A stretch of 64,000 nucleotides of DNA from contig NZ_JACJSB010000005.1 of the NCBI RefSeq assembly GCF_014697585.1, positions 62,001-126,000 of the forward strand, read 5' to 3'. A program made the position numbers and the translations under genes. Below, one piece after another: positions 1 to 9,003 of the stretch (the stretch's first letter is position 1; each line of letters starts with the position of its first letter). Origin of the DNA: Dolichospermum sp. FACHB-1091. Lineage in GTDB: Bacteria; Cyanobacteriota; Cyanobacteriia; Cyanobacteriales; Nostocaceae. The notes under the pieces are model-generated. The model did not search any database, was not told where the DNA came from, and saw only the letters and a program-made list of their open reading frames with translations.

Positions 1-384
1 GCCAATAATTTCTATACCCTCAGTAGCTTTCAAATCAAGAATAATAATTTTTCGAGCAATAGCAATTAAAGAAGTAACAATCACTAACTCGACTTGTAAA
101 ACCTGCTTTTTCAGATAAGCCGTGATATTTTCTAATATTTCTAAAGCGATTAAGACATTCAGGAATAAGCCAAAAATCTTAAATAATGTTTGACTAAAAT
201 GATTTTCTCCTAAAGAAAATATTTCCTTAAAAATAAAGATTCCCAAGTCAAAAAGTGTAGCAAATATTACTATTATCATCAATAAAGATAGGATTTTTGA
301 AACTATTACCTCGACAATTTCAATTATGTGCATGAAATTTTTATCGCTGGCAAGTCCTAGAAAATCCTTAATTAACTTTCTCAT
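1..384 (-). CDS. PsiE-like membrane protein, C-terminus cut by window edge
   Basis: An open frame runs from ATG at 384 to the left edge without a stop (128 codons visible). A GGAG ribosome site lies just upstream of the start. The visible part has a short charged N-terminus, a hydrophobic segment around residues 20-45 (ILSLLMIIVIFATLFDLGIF), a second around residues 62-80, and then a segment rich in I, V and L (VELVIVTSLIAIARKIIILD). This pattern resembles the phosphate-starvation-inducible PsiE-like family, small multi-pass inner-membrane proteins of unknown mechanism. The family assignment rests on remembered resemblance. The remaining C-terminus lies outside the window. It is separated from the nitrate operon by a terminator-like hairpin. 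Confidence 0.6.
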   Translation of the reverse strand, partial: MRKLIKDFLGLASDKNFMHIIEIVEVIVSKILSLLMIIVIFATLFDLGIFIFKEIFSLGENHFSQTLFKIFGLFLNVLIALEILENITAYLKKQVLQVELVIVTSLIAIARKIIILDLKATEGIEIIG

Positions 385-417
385 GGGGCGCTCCTTTTTA
401 AAAATTAGGAATAAACA

Positions 418-448
418 AACAAAAATCCCATAGATAAATCTAGGGGAT
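418..448 (-). terminator. Rho-independent terminator downstream of narB
   Basis: On the minus strand a hairpin with ten-base arms (425-434 and 439-448, one mismatch, loop of four) is followed by a T-rich run (TTTTTG). It lies about 170 bases beyond the narB stop and would end the nirA-nrtP-narB transcript. Confidence 0.55.
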
Positions 449-618
449 AAACAACTAAAAATTAAAAATTCACCAATTAAAAGTTTTTGAAGTTTCTTAA
501 TTTTAAACTAGTGGGAAACTTTTCTGTTTTCCAGAATATTTAAAAACATAATCATAACGATTGATAATCGCCTATGACTTGAATTAGTTATCAGTTAAAT
601 TAGTGTATGAGCAACAGC

Positions 619-2799
619 TTACCATGGGGACGATTGAAGTTGATAACTTTTAACATTAGATTTTACAGCAATGGGGATTAATTGCACAGCACAGGCCTTT
701 AATTCTGGTTGCAGAGAATCAGGACAAGCTTCTGAATGAGTAAGCGTATTAGCTTCAGCGTCATCAGCCCATAGTTTACCCCAGTGGATATGGACAAAGA
801 CAGTACCCGGAGAAATAGCTTTTGTAATTTTAGCAGGGAACTTAGTTGTACCACGACGCGATCGCACTTCTAACCACTGATTATCAATAATACCTAAACC
901 AGCAGCATCACGGGGATGAATTTCGATAAATGGTTGGGGGTGTAGTTTGCGAATTTTCTCAATTCTGCCAGTGCGTGTTTGTGTGTGCCAATGACCGTAT
1001 AATCTACCAGTAGTTAATATAAAAGGATAGTTAGGATCAGGTGGTTCAGCGAGTCCTTGAGAATAATACGCACCAAACCTAGCGCGTCCGTCAGGAGTAT
1101 GAAAACGTAAATTAGTATATAGACGTTTAGTTTCTGAATTACTACCCCGTGAATAAGGCCAATGAGTTGGACCTTGTGCAGCTAAAAACCCATGACTTAA
1201 ACCGGACATATCACAAGGACGCTGACGAGTTAACTGGACAAATTCTTGATAAACTTCCGCCGAATTTTGGAAATTAAACTTATCAGCAAAACCTAATCTT
1301 TTTCCCACTTCTGCAAAAATTTCCCAGTCAGGCTTTGCTTGTCTGGGTGGTTCACGAAAAGCCGAACATAGAGTTACCCTTCTTTCCGAATTAGTCATAA
1401 CTCCAGTTTTTTCACCCCACTGGGACGCAGGTAATAAAACATGAGCATAAGCTGATGTTTCTGTTGGGTAATAAGCATCTTGATAGATAGTAAAAGGAGA
1501 TTTTAATAAAGCTTTTTTAGTGCGTTCTAAATCTGGCATACTCACAGCCGGATTAGTCGCAGCAATCCACAATAAACCCACATTTCCAGTTTCTAAACCA
1601 GTGATCATTTCCCAAGCAGTCAAACCCGGAACAGGGGAAATTTGACCTGTTTCTAAACCCCAAAAAGCCTCAACTTCTGCGCGGTGCTGTGGATTTTTTA
1701 CTAACCGATAACCTGGTAATAAATGTGATAAACCTCCCGCTTCTCTACCACCCATAGCATTAGGTTGACCAGTTAAAGAAAAAGGACCAGCACCAGGTTT
1801 ACCGATTTGTTTGGTCATCAAATGTAAATTAATAATAGTTCTAACTTTAGCCGTACCTTCTGAAGATTGATTAACACCCATTGACCATAAAGAAAGTACA
1901 GATTTTGATTTTCCCCAATATTTAGCAGCAGTTTCTACATCTTCAACACTAATACCACAACGACTAGCGACAACCTCCGGTGAATAATGGCGAATTACTT
2001 CCGTATAAGCCGGAAAATTGCTAGTATAATCATCAATAAAAACCGGATCTATATAATTCCATTTCATTAATAAATGGGCAATACCATTTAATAAATCAAT
2101 ATCTGTACCTGGACGAATAGCTAAATGTAAATCGGCTGCTTCTGCGGTAGGAGTGCGCCGAGGATCAACCACAATTATTTTAACACGACGATTTTTTTTA
2201 TGATATTTTTCCAAGCGATTAAAAATAATTGGATGACATTCCGCCGTATTTGTGCCAATTAAAAAAGCACAATCAGTTAATTCCAAATCATCGTAACAAC
2301 AAGGAGGACCATCAGAGCCAAAACTTTGAATGTACCCAGATACCGCACTAGACATACACAACCGGGAATTAGCATCGAAATTATTAGTTCCTAAACAACC
2401 TTTAAGTAACTTTTGAGCAATATAATAATCTTCAGTTTGAAATTGTCCAGAACCGTACATACAGATAGAATCTGTAGCTTGATTTAATCGTAATACTTGA
2501 ATCCGTTGGGTAATAATATCAAAAGCTTCATTCCAACTTACACGCCGAAATTCTTCATTTAAAGAATCGCGTACCATAGGATGATACAATCTATTTTTAT
2601 CCAAGGATTCAGCAATAGTTGCACCTTTAACACATACCATTCCTTGACTAGAAGGATGGGTTTTATCACCTCTAACTCGCCAAATCGGAATTCCTTGATG
2701 ATCTCGATTTGTAGCCTTTCCATGTTGGGCTGGTGGAGAAACTTCTAAACCGCAACCAACACCGCAATAAGGACAAAGTGTTTTAGTAAATTCTGTCAT
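619..2799 (-). CDS. narB: Ferredoxin-nitrate reductase NarB
   Basis: Assimilatory nitrate reductase, reducing nitrate to nitrite with ferredoxin electrons. The 726-residue protein starts with a [4Fe-4S] cysteine cluster ([10 protein letters not shown], then VCVKG near residue 57), followed by molybdopterin oxidoreductase core motifs ([28 protein letters not shown]) and a C-terminal molydopterin dinucleotide-binding domain ([18 protein letters not shown]). The length fits cyanobacterial NarB, and no FAD or haem domain is present. It is the last gene of nirA-nrtP-narB, 190 bases after nrtP. It needs bis-MGD molybdenum cofactor; moaE for that pathway lies at 47.5 kb. The gap to nrtP carries dispersed repeats and no clear promoter, so I expect co-transcription from the NtcA promoter ahead of nirA. 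Confidence 0.96.
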   Translation of the reverse strand: MTEFTKTLCPYCGVGCGLEVSPPAQHGKATNRDHQGIPIWRVRGDKTHPSSQGMVCVKGATIAESLDKNRLYHPMVRDSLNEEFRRVSWNEAFDIITQRIQVLRLNQATDSICMYGSGQFQTEDYYIAQKLLKGCLGTNNFDANSRLCMSSAVSGYIQSFGSDGPPCCYDDLELTDCAFLIGTNTAECHPIIFNRLEKYHKKNRRVKIIVVDPRRTPTAEAADLHLAIRPGTDIDLLNGIAHLLMKWNYIDPVFIDDYTSNFPAYTEVIRHYSPEVVASRCGISVEDVETAAKYWGKSKSVLSLWSMGVNQSSEGTAKVRTIINLHLMTKQIGKPGAGPFSLTGQPNAMGGREAGGLSHLLPGYRLVKNPQHRAEVEAFWGLETGQISPVPGLTAWEMITGLETGNVGLLWIAATNPAVSMPDLERTKKALLKSPFTIYQDAYYPTETSAYAHVLLPASQWGEKTGVMTNSERRVTLCSAFREPPRQAKPDWEIFAEVGKRLGFADKFNFQNSAEVYQEFVQLTRQRPCDMSGLSHGFLAAQGPTHWPYSRGSNSETKRLYTNLRFHTPDGRARFGAYYSQGLAEPPDPNYPFILTTGRLYGHWHTQTRTGRIEKIRKLHPQPFIEIHPRDAAGLGIIDNQWLEVRSRRGTTKFPAKITKAISPGTVFVHIHWGKLWADDAEANTLTHSEACPDSLQPELKACAVQLIPIAVKSNVKSYQLQSSPW

Positions 2800-2894
2800 A
2801 ATATTTGCAGGTTTAAAAAGTTATTTCGCGCAATCTCTCTTAGAGATCCCGCAGGGTAGACGCTAAGGAGCAAAGGCGCAAAGTTATGATAAAC

Positions 2895-2914
2895 GAACCA
2901 CAGAGGACACAGAG
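2895..2914. repeat. Dispersed intergenic repeat, 20 bp, copy 1
   Basis: GAACCACAGAGGACACAGAG occurs here in the nrtP-narB gap and again, identically, at 9861-9880. It is a short intergenic repeat of the kind common in Nostocales; no function can be read from it. Confidence 0.6.
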
Positions 2915-2966
2915 ATAATTTCATAAGAGGAGAAATATTGTTAATTTCTAGTTTTTATCTTCTTAC

Positions 2967-2989
2967 TTTTGCGCCTCTGTGTGAGATAA
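2967..2989. repeat. Dispersed repeat of the GCGCCTCTGYGTGA type, copy 1
   Basis: GCGCCTCTGTGTGAGATAA abuts the nrtP stop codon. Close relatives occur at 28421-28436 and 44045-44068, all intergenic. An upstream GGCGCAAAGT at about 2874 could pair with it as an inverted repeat. Confidence 0.5.
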
Positions 2990-4486
2990 TTATTCTTCTA
3001 TTAAAACAGATTGGTGATTAATTATTTCTGCTTCATTTTCATTATCTGATGCAAATGAATCTTTTGGCTCTTTCAGGAAGAATCCACACATAAAGGCGCA
3101 AATCATGGCGGCTATTCCCATTGTGGCAAATAGGGTTGATGGGTCTGTTAAACTGTAGATTGTTAGATAAACTACGCCACCAAAGTTACCGTAAGCACCA
3201 ACATTTCCGGCTATTTGTCCTGTTGCTTCTTTTTTGATTAATGGGACTATTCCGTAAGTTGCACCACAACCAGCTTGAGCAAAGTAAGCAGCAAACATTG
3301 TGACTGCAATTGCGAGGGGAATAGGCCAATCTTTGTTAATAAAATGTGTCATTAAGTAACCAATTGCAATCCCAGCAGAAATAATGGTCATTGTCCATTT
3401 ACGCGAACCTAATTTATCAGAAATTAAACCGCCACTGGGACGGGAAAATAAGTTAAGAAACGGATAAATAGATGCAATCATTGCAGCGAGAACGTGTTCT
3501 AAGCCAAAGGTTTTTTCAAAGAATGCAGGTAGCATAGAAACCGCTGCTAGTTCTGAACCAAAGTTGGTAATGTAGGTAAATTCTAATAATGCTACTTGTC
3601 CAAATTGATAACGTTGATTTGCTGGGTAGGTTTTTTTTCCTGTTAATAATTCTTGATTGACTTGATATGCTTGGTAAGTTTGATAAGCAAATAATCCTGC
3701 TAAGAAAATCCAAACTATATACATTTGGCTGAGTGTGAGAAAATGAATTTTCTTGTGTTCTAAGCGCCAAGCTAATAAACCCAAGGCGAATATTAAACCA
3801 AAATTAGAAACAATCATTGCCCAAAAACTTTTGATGGAAGTTACTTCTAATGAGCCATGTTTCTTGGGTTTCTGATAAACTTTACCATGGGGTGTATCTT
3901 GCACGCTTTGATAATAGAATAATCCGTAAGTTGCGGTAATAATTCCTGTTAATGCTATCGTTAAACGCCAATTTGATAAACCACCATCTAAAAAACTAGT
4001 TGCAATTGCAATTGTTGGTAATGCAAATTCTGCTCCAAATGCTCCAAAGTTACCCCAACCACCATAAATACCTTGAGCAATTCCCATTTCTTTCGGAGGA
4101 AACCACTCGGCTACCATGCGAATACCAACAACAAACCCACAACCAACTATTCCCATTAATAAACGACTAATTACTAATTGGTTGAAGTCTTGGGCTAATG
4201 CTGTGGCTAAACAGGGAATAACCGCAAACATTAATAATAGGGAATAGGTGATTCTTGGACCGAATTTATCCAATAACATCCCAATAATAATCCGCGCGGG
4301 AATTGTTAATGCTAGGTTACAAATTCCTAAGGTTTTAATTTGTTCTGGCGCTAAATGTAATTCTTTACCAATTGTGGTTGCGAAGGGTGCAAAGTTAAAC
4401 CAACAAACAAATGTTAAGAAAAATGCAAACCATGTCTGATGTAAAATTCGATAACGTCCCTGAAGCGAAAATAGTCCTTTTAGCAT
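2990..4486 (-). CDS. nrtP: Nitrate/nitrite permease NrtP (MFS, NNP family)
   Basis: A 498-residue, roughly 12-helix major facilitator of the nitrate-nitrite porter family, importing nitrate and nitrite across the plasma membrane. Visible marks are an N-terminal FAFFLTFVCWFNFAP helix, the MFS loop MLLDKFGPR between helices 2 and 3, the nitrate signature GGWGNFGAFGAEF in helix 5, and a second GNVGAYGNFGG in helix 11. A central insertion around residues 205-290 is typical of cyanobacterial NrtP. It sits between nirA (135 bases upstream) and narB. This replaces the nrtABCD ABC transporter found at the same place in Anabaena sp. PCC 7120; the MFS type is known from marine and some bloom-forming cyanobacteria. 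Start ATG is the first in frame. Confidence 0.93.
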   Translation of the reverse strand: MLKGLFSLQGRYRILHQTWFAFFLTFVCWFNFAPFATTIGKELHLAPEQIKTLGICNLALTIPARIIIGMLLDKFGPRITYSLLLMFAVIPCLATALAQDFNQLVISRLLMGIVGCGFVVGIRMVAEWFPPKEMGIAQGIYGGWGNFGAFGAEFALPTIAIATSFLDGGLSNWRLTIALTGIITATYGLFYYQSVQDTPHGKVYQKPKKHGSLEVTSIKSFWAMIVSNFGLIFALGLLAWRLEHKKIHFLTLSQMYIVWIFLAGLFAYQTYQAYQVNQELLTGKKTYPANQRYQFGQVALLEFTYITNFGSELAAVSMLPAFFEKTFGLEHVLAAMIASIYPFLNLFSRPSGGLISDKLGSRKWTMTIISAGIAIGYLMTHFINKDWPIPLAIAVTMFAAYFAQAGCGATYGIVPLIKKEATGQIAGNVGAYGNFGGVVYLTIYSLTDPSTLFATMGIAAMICAFMCGFFLKEPKDSFASDNENEAEIINHQSVLIEE

Positions 4487-4569
4487 TTTCTTTGCTCACA
4501 AAATAATTGAAAAATTGGTTATGAAAATCCACTGACAATGATTAAATTGCCAAAATTAATGATTTATCA

Positions 4570-4600
4570 AACGCGGATAAACGCAGATAAACGCGGATGA
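4570..4600. repeat. Three tandem 10-bp units ACGCRGATAA
   Basis: ACGCGGATAA, ACGCAGATAA and ACGCGGATGA follow one another in the nirA-nrtP gap. The array is non-coding and close to the end of nirA. Confidence 0.6.
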
Positions 4601-4621
4601 TTTGATATCTAGTTTATGAGG

Positions 4622-6184
4622 TTAAGCTATTGCTGGTTCTCGTAATTTTGCACCAAAGTTGTGAATAAGTAAATCTCTTAATATGGGTTGTAAGTCTTCG
4701 CAAGGAATACCCTTTTTCACACAAGTTCCTAAATGTGCATCTTTCCCCACTGTTCCACCCATATAAATATCCACACCTTCTAACATTTGTCCATTTTTAC
4801 GCGTTTTAGTTCCCATGAGTCCAATATCTGCTACTTGGGGTTGTCCACAGGAATTTGGGCATCCTGTCCAATGAATTCGCACCGGACGTGATAAAGTTAA
4901 TTCAGATTCCAATGATTTAATCATTTCTAAGGCGCGATTTTTGGTTTCTATTAAGGCAAAATTACAAAATTGTGCGCCGGTACATGATACCAATGATCCC
5001 ATTAATAAACCAGGATTAACTGCAAATTTCTCTAATATCCCTTCTGTGAAAAATGTTGTTAAACTACTATCGGGAATATTAGGAATAATGATATTTTGTT
5101 CGACGGTAAACCGGATTTCTCCACTTCCATAAACTTCTGCTAACCGCGCAATTTCCAACATATCATGAGCAGATAATCTCCCTACGGGAATATTTAAACC
5201 TGCGTAGTTAAATCCCGCTTGTTTTTGCTTATGTATTCCTAAATGATTCCGTTTGTCCCAATCAATTTCATCTTTTGCTGCTGCGGGTAATAATGATTTA
5301 CCAAAACGCTTTTCTACTTCAGCGCGGAATTTTTCTATACCCCACTCATCAAGTAGCCAAATCAACCGGGCTTTTTGTCTGTTTGCGCGTAAACCATGAT
5401 CTCGGAATATCTCGACAATGACTTTGGATAATGATACAACATCAGCCGGTAATACCCAAACATTTAAAGGAATGGCCGTTTCGCAACGTTTAGCAGAAAA
5501 TAAACCACCGACAATGACGTTAAAGCCAAAGACTGGGATTTGCTCTTGATTTGTCAAAAAAGCGGGAATAAAGGCTAAATCGTTAATTTCTGCGTGAACT
5601 GAATTATCTCTTCCCCCAGTAATTGCAATGTTAAATTTCCGGGGAAGATTGCTAAATTCTGGATTACCTTCACCATTGTTAGTCAGCATATCCTGGATTT
5701 GCTGGACTAATTGTCTGGTATCATATAATTCATTTACATCTAAACCAGCTACAGAATCACCTGTAATATTACGGATGTTATCCATCCCAGATTGGATAGT
5801 AGTCAATCCGACTTTGTTAAATTTATTAAAGATATCTGGAATATCTGAAAAATTGATCCCGCGTAGTTGTATATTCTGTCTAGTGGTAATGTCAGCGCTG
5901 CCGTCGTCACCGTAACGCTGTACTACCTCTGCTAAAACCGATAATTGATTGCTAGTGAGAATACCATTAGGTATCCGCATTCGCATCATGAATTTACCGG
6001 GGGTCACTGGACGGAAAAACACACCTAACCATTTTAGGCGATGGTTAAGGTCATTTTCGTCCATTGCTTCCCAGCCGATTTGGGCAAAATTCTCGATTTC
6101 GTTTTTAACTGCGAGTCCGTCTTTTTCGGCTTTGAATTTCTCGAATTTATTCAGTTTGTCTGTGGTAGTTGCTGTTTCTGTCAT
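4622..6184 (-). CDS. nirA: Ferredoxin-nitrite reductase NirA
   Basis: Reduces nitrite to ammonium with six ferredoxin electrons, using sirohaem and a [4Fe-4S] cluster. Cluster ligands are visible as CTGAQFC and CPNSC near the C-terminus. The nitrite/sulfite reductase ferredoxin-like half-domains (FFRPVTPGKFMMRMR; VPVGRL-like IPVGRL) and the TTRQN core are intact. I place the start at ATG 6184, giving MTETATTTDKLNKFEKF, which matches the N-terminus I know from Anabaena homologues (about 520 residues). The frame stays open upstream to a GTG at 6250 (22 more residues). It is the first gene of nirA-nrtP-narB and is preceded by an NtcA-type promoter at 6310-6351. Neither start has a strong ribosome site. 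Confidence 0.95.
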   Translation of the reverse strand: MTETATTTDKLNKFEKFKAEKDGLAVKNEIENFAQIGWEAMDENDLNHRLKWLGVFFRPVTPGKFMMRMRIPNGILTSNQLSVLAEVVQRYGDDGSADITTRQNIQLRGINFSDIPDIFNKFNKVGLTTIQSGMDNIRNITGDSVAGLDVNELYDTRQLVQQIQDMLTNNGEGNPEFSNLPRKFNIAITGGRDNSVHAEINDLAFIPAFLTNQEQIPVFGFNVIVGGLFSAKRCETAIPLNVWVLPADVVSLSKVIVEIFRDHGLRANRQKARLIWLLDEWGIEKFRAEVEKRFGKSLLPAAAKDEIDWDKRNHLGIHKQKQAGFNYAGLNIPVGRLSAHDMLEIARLAEVYGSGEIRFTVEQNIIIPNIPDSSLTTFFTEGILEKFAVNPGLLMGSLVSCTGAQFCNFALIETKNRALEMIKSLESELTLSRPVRIHWTGCPNSCGQPQVADIGLMGTKTRKNGQMLEGVDIYMGGTVGKDAHLGTCVKKGIPCEDLQPILRDLLIHNFGAKLREPAIA

Positions 6185-6309
6185 GGTCTGTTTTATGGGG
6201 AACAGGGCTAAATTGACTGTGTACCCTTTCATCGCTTCTGTATTTGCCACTTTGAGGAAATAACTGATAGTGATTTCTTTATTGGTGGTATAACAGTTGC
6301 GATATTGAT

Positions 6310-6351
6310 AACTTAGTGCGATTTTTTATAACAATTCGTATACTAGGTTAC
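6310..6351 (-). promoter_or_regulatory. NtcA-activated promoter of the nirA operon
   Basis: On the minus strand GTATACTAGGTTAC reads as GTAACCTAGTATAC, a perfect GTA-N8-TAC NtcA box (6338-6351). Exactly 22 bases further lies TAAGTT (6310-6315), matching the TAN3T -10 element of NtcA class II promoters. Spacing and both half-sites fit the consensus. This predicts induction when combined nitrogen is scarce. The rest of the 6251-6569 gap holds a 20-codon ORF of doubtful value (6444-6506). Confidence 0.88.
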
Positions 6352-6569
6352 TAAATTTGAGTAATTTTGCAAAAACAGGATATCATAATTGCTTTTATTG
6401 CATAAACTAAAAATTTGTTTTTCTAAATGAGCTTGTATAAATTTTAATGCGTTCGTGTACGAAGATAGGAATTTGTCTCACCCACAGACGCTCCAGGTAG
6501 TTCCATTTTTTAAACGCGTTAATATTGGGTGGGGCTATGGCCAGTTATGCTATAAGTAATTTTTTATAA

Positions 6570-6595
6570 GGTGCGTTAACAAGCTGTAACGCACC
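6570..6595. repeat. Hairpin repeat GGTGCGTTA...TAACGCACC
   Basis: A perfect nine-base inverted repeat (6570-6578 and 6587-6595) with an eight-base loop, just beyond the 3' end of the 321-residue gene. A second copy with one changed base is at 14909-14935. It resembles the palindromic intergenic repeats of Nostoc genomes and could act as a weak transcription end. Confidence 0.7.
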
Positions 6596-6610
6596 ATTTA
6601 TATGTTAAGT

Positions 6611-7576
6611 TTAAGCGATTACATTCATATCCCAGGTATACAAACCGATTTGGTTGGGAACTCTCATAAACCGGCCTGTACGATGCCCCCTAGATAGTTC
6701 ATTAAGAACCTTATTTTTGACCTCTCTGACTTCCTCTGCATCCAGATGTCCATAAATTCCATTGATTATCTCATTAACATTGAAAATTCGTCCGGCATTT
6801 TGTTCTAGCAACAGGGTAAGAGCATCAATTAAAAATTGACCATCAAATTGCGGTAGCATTGCTACTGTTTTGGACTGGGGTTTTGCAAAATTTTTGTTGG
6901 TTTTGGTGGATTTAATCCCTTTAGATATTCCCCTAGCATGAATCGGACCTAGTGAATTTAAATCTAGGGTATAACAACCAGGTTCATTAGGAATCGCTGA
7001 CCAATAACCACTTTCTCTCCCTTGAGTTAGAGATGATTGGACTCTACCTTTAACTACCTTGAAGATGGTAGACTCTAAATCACCATAAAGCGATCGCACA
7101 ATAAAATCTATGTGGCACACAGTTCCAATATATTCTCGCAACAGCTTTTTTAGTGCTTCCATGCGAGTCATATTTCCATAGTGGGGAAGCATGGGAACTT
7201 CTTCCCCTTTACTGACATAGTAACGACGCTCAGAAGCAAAATTGTCTGAGTTCCTAAATTGAGAAAGGGAATTATCTGCTTTTAAAGAGTCTAATTGAGC
7301 AATTTCTGACTCTAGAGACTCCAAAGATTCTACATCAGAAGCGCGATTAGAAGAAAGCAATAACAATGAATCGTCTTTCTTAATAGCCTCAATTGGTTGA
7401 TTGCCATTAGTATAGGACCAAGTAGATAATAAAGATTCTACATGTTCTAATTGCGATCGCGCCTCTATGAACAGACGTTGGTACTTTTGTGCGAGACTCC
7501 CATAGTAATCTCTCAATTCCAACAATGGCGTAATAAATAAATTGGATGGTGGTTGTAATTGTCCTGGAGAATTCAT
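6611..7576 (-). CDS. Uncharacterised protein with duplicated winged-helix-like domain
   Basis: I do not recognise a named family. The 321-residue protein has an N-terminal helical part (residues 15-55, LRDYYGSLAQKYQRLFIEAR) and a low-complexity linker. It then carries two related units of about 70 residues, at roughly 140-210 and 245-318. Both contain an ALKKLL/ALTLLL helix, an 'IVRSLYGDL'/'IINGIYGHL' helix, a basic K-V-x-x-x-L segment, and a closing pattern IPNEPGCYTLDLN / VPNQIGLYTWDMN. The duplication suggests two winged-helix modules, possibly for nucleic acid or protein binding. It follows an 81-residue zinc-ribbon-like gene after ten bases and is probably co-transcribed with it. Confidence 0.7.
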   Translation of the reverse strand: MNSPGQLQPPSNLFITPLLELRDYYGSLAQKYQRLFIEARSQLEHVESLLSTWSYTNGNQPIEAIKKDDSLLLLSSNRASDVESLESLESEIAQLDSLKADNSLSQFRNSDNFASERRYYVSKGEEVPMLPHYGNMTRMEALKKLLREYIGTVCHIDFIVRSLYGDLESTIFKVVKGRVQSSLTQGRESGYWSAIPNEPGCYTLDLNSLGPIHARGISKGIKSTKTNKNFAKPQSKTVAMLPQFDGQFLIDALTLLLEQNAGRIFNVNEIINGIYGHLDAEEVREVKNKVLNELSRGHRTGRFMRVPNQIGLYTWDMNVIA

Positions 7577-7586
7577 AGCAATTTAC

Positions 7587-7832
7587 TCAATCTAAATTTG
7601 TATCGCTGGTGTAAGACATGGGGCGCGGTTTACTCGGTTCAGATACCTGGACTGATTTTTTAGGTGGTTGGGGAGGACGACAACTTTCGCAATATAAAGG
7701 GCGTGTTCCGAAAGTTTCCCTCTTTGTAGCCTGATTACATTCTTTACAAACAAAGTTAAAAACTCGTGTATGAATCACTCTTTTGTGCGCTCTGACAGTA
7801 TACTCTCTAACATTAACTACTTTTGTTGCCAT
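7587..7832 (-). CDS. Small zinc-ribbon-like protein
   Basis: An 81-residue basic protein with two CxxC pairs, CKEC and CESC, 16 residues apart ([20 protein letters not shown]), as in four-cysteine zinc ribbons. The C-terminal third is proline and serine rich and probably disordered. It lies ten bases upstream of the 321-residue duplicated-domain gene in the same direction, so the two may act together. No specific family is recognised. A metal-binding, perhaps RNA- or DNA-binding role is inferred from the cysteines and the basic N-terminus ([10 protein letters not shown]). Confidence 0.65.
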   Translation of the reverse strand: MATKVVNVREYTVRAHKRVIHTRVFNFVCKECNQATKRETFGTRPLYCESCRPPQPPKKSVQVSEPSKPRPMSYTSDTNLD

Positions 7833-8177
7833 AATTAGTAATTACCAATTCAAATCCTCTTTATAAAGCTATTCAAGCAAATAAAACTGTATCAGTGTGT
7901 GTTTTTATAGAAGTTTGCCAAAAAATTAGTCAATCCTATCCAAACAGGAACACAAACTACAATTTCTGATATATTAACAGCGAGAGAGATATATTTACTC
8001 ATCTTGCACCTAATAATATAAAAAACAATATAAAAAATAATCTAGTATCAACTGGTTGTATTCATTCATAACTAGTAGATGCAAGAGTGCTTTGTAGCAT
8101 CTATCCTAAGAATTAATTATAGAACTAAAAACATACTTTCAGACATACTTTAAAAAAATATCTGCGATCATCCCTAC
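7833..8177. other. Intergenic stretch, nothing recognised
   Basis: About 345 AT-rich bases between the zinc-ribbon gene and the hsp20 terminator. It must hold the promoter of the zinc-ribbon/duplicated-domain pair, but I see no convincing boxes and no gene. Confidence 0.5.
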
Positions 8178-8222
8178 AAAAAAAATGAAGGATGAAAGGA
8201 TTCTATAATCCTTTCACCCTTC
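8178..8222 (-). terminator. Strong Rho-independent terminator of hsp20
   Basis: On the minus strand two 16-base arms (8187-8202 and 8207-8222, one mismatch) close a four-base loop and are followed by eight T. It begins 25 bases after the hsp20 stop. Confidence 0.88.
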
Positions 8223-8246
8223 CTAATTTAACTTACCTTGAGGCAA

Positions 8247-8714
8247 TTAACCAAGACGAACCTTTACAGCCTTTTGTCGTTCTGATTCGGCCTTAGGAAT
8301 GGTAAGACGGAGAATACCATCCTTGTATTCCGCTCCCACTCTTTCATTGTCTACGACAGCAGGTAAAGCGATTACCCGTTTGAACTTGCCATAACGAAAT
8401 TCTGAGCGAGTCATACCGCCCTCTTCCGTTGTAGTTTCTGACTTACGCTCACCGCTAATAGAAACCGATTCAGGAGTGACCTCAACATTAAGATCCTTCG
8501 GGTCAACACCTGGTATTTCTATTTTCAACCTCAAATCGCCATCAGTTTCGGCAATCTCAGCCGCAGGAATGAAAGTCAATCCTGTCCTTTCACCACCGTC
8601 TGTTGGCAATAATTGTTCAAACAAGCGATTCATTTGCCGCTGGAGAGCGCCCATTTCAGGGAATGGGTCCCAGCGTTCCATTTCTCGTAACGGATCCCAA
8701 CGTACAAGTGTCAT
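8247..8714 (-). CDS. Small heat-shock protein, Hsp20/alpha-crystallin family
   Basis: ATP-independent holdase chaperone that binds unfolding proteins. The 155-residue protein has the usual N-terminus MTLVRWDPLREMERWDPFPEM, an alpha-crystallin domain (about residues 45-140: PAAEIAETDGDLRLKIEIPG, LNVEVTPESVSISGER, FRYGKFKRVIALP) with the A-x-x-x-n-G-v-L motif as AEYKDGILRLTIPKAE, and a short C-terminal tail. I chose ATG 8714 because GGAG stands seven bases upstream; the frame extends seven codons further. It is a single-gene unit with its own terminator. No CIRCE element was seen upstream, so regulation is unknown. Confidence 0.93.
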   Translation of the reverse strand: MTLVRWDPLREMERWDPFPEMGALQRQMNRLFEQLLPTDGGERTGLTFIPAAEIAETDGDLRLKIEIPGVDPKDLNVEVTPESVSISGERKSETTTEEGGMTRSEFRYGKFKRVIALPAVVDNERVGAEYKDGILRLTIPKAESERQKAVKVRLG

Positions 8715-9003
8715 AGCTATCTCCTTAAAACTCACTATTTGACTTCTTGACTTGGCGAGACTGAATTTTAAGCTCTTGACTTGGTAAACAATAATATGAC
8801 TGGCAAAACTTCTAACCTTTAACTTCCAAAAAGCCTAAGCTTTAGCCTCCCAACTAAATAGTAACACTGGAAAATAAATTGATTACAGTTCGGTTTTATA
8901 GATATTGTTATCGTAATTACCGTACTATTTAAATAGTAACTCTAAATTCGGAATCTAAAAGATAAATATAGGAATTTCCGCTATTTTTTTGGACAAAAAT
9001 ATC

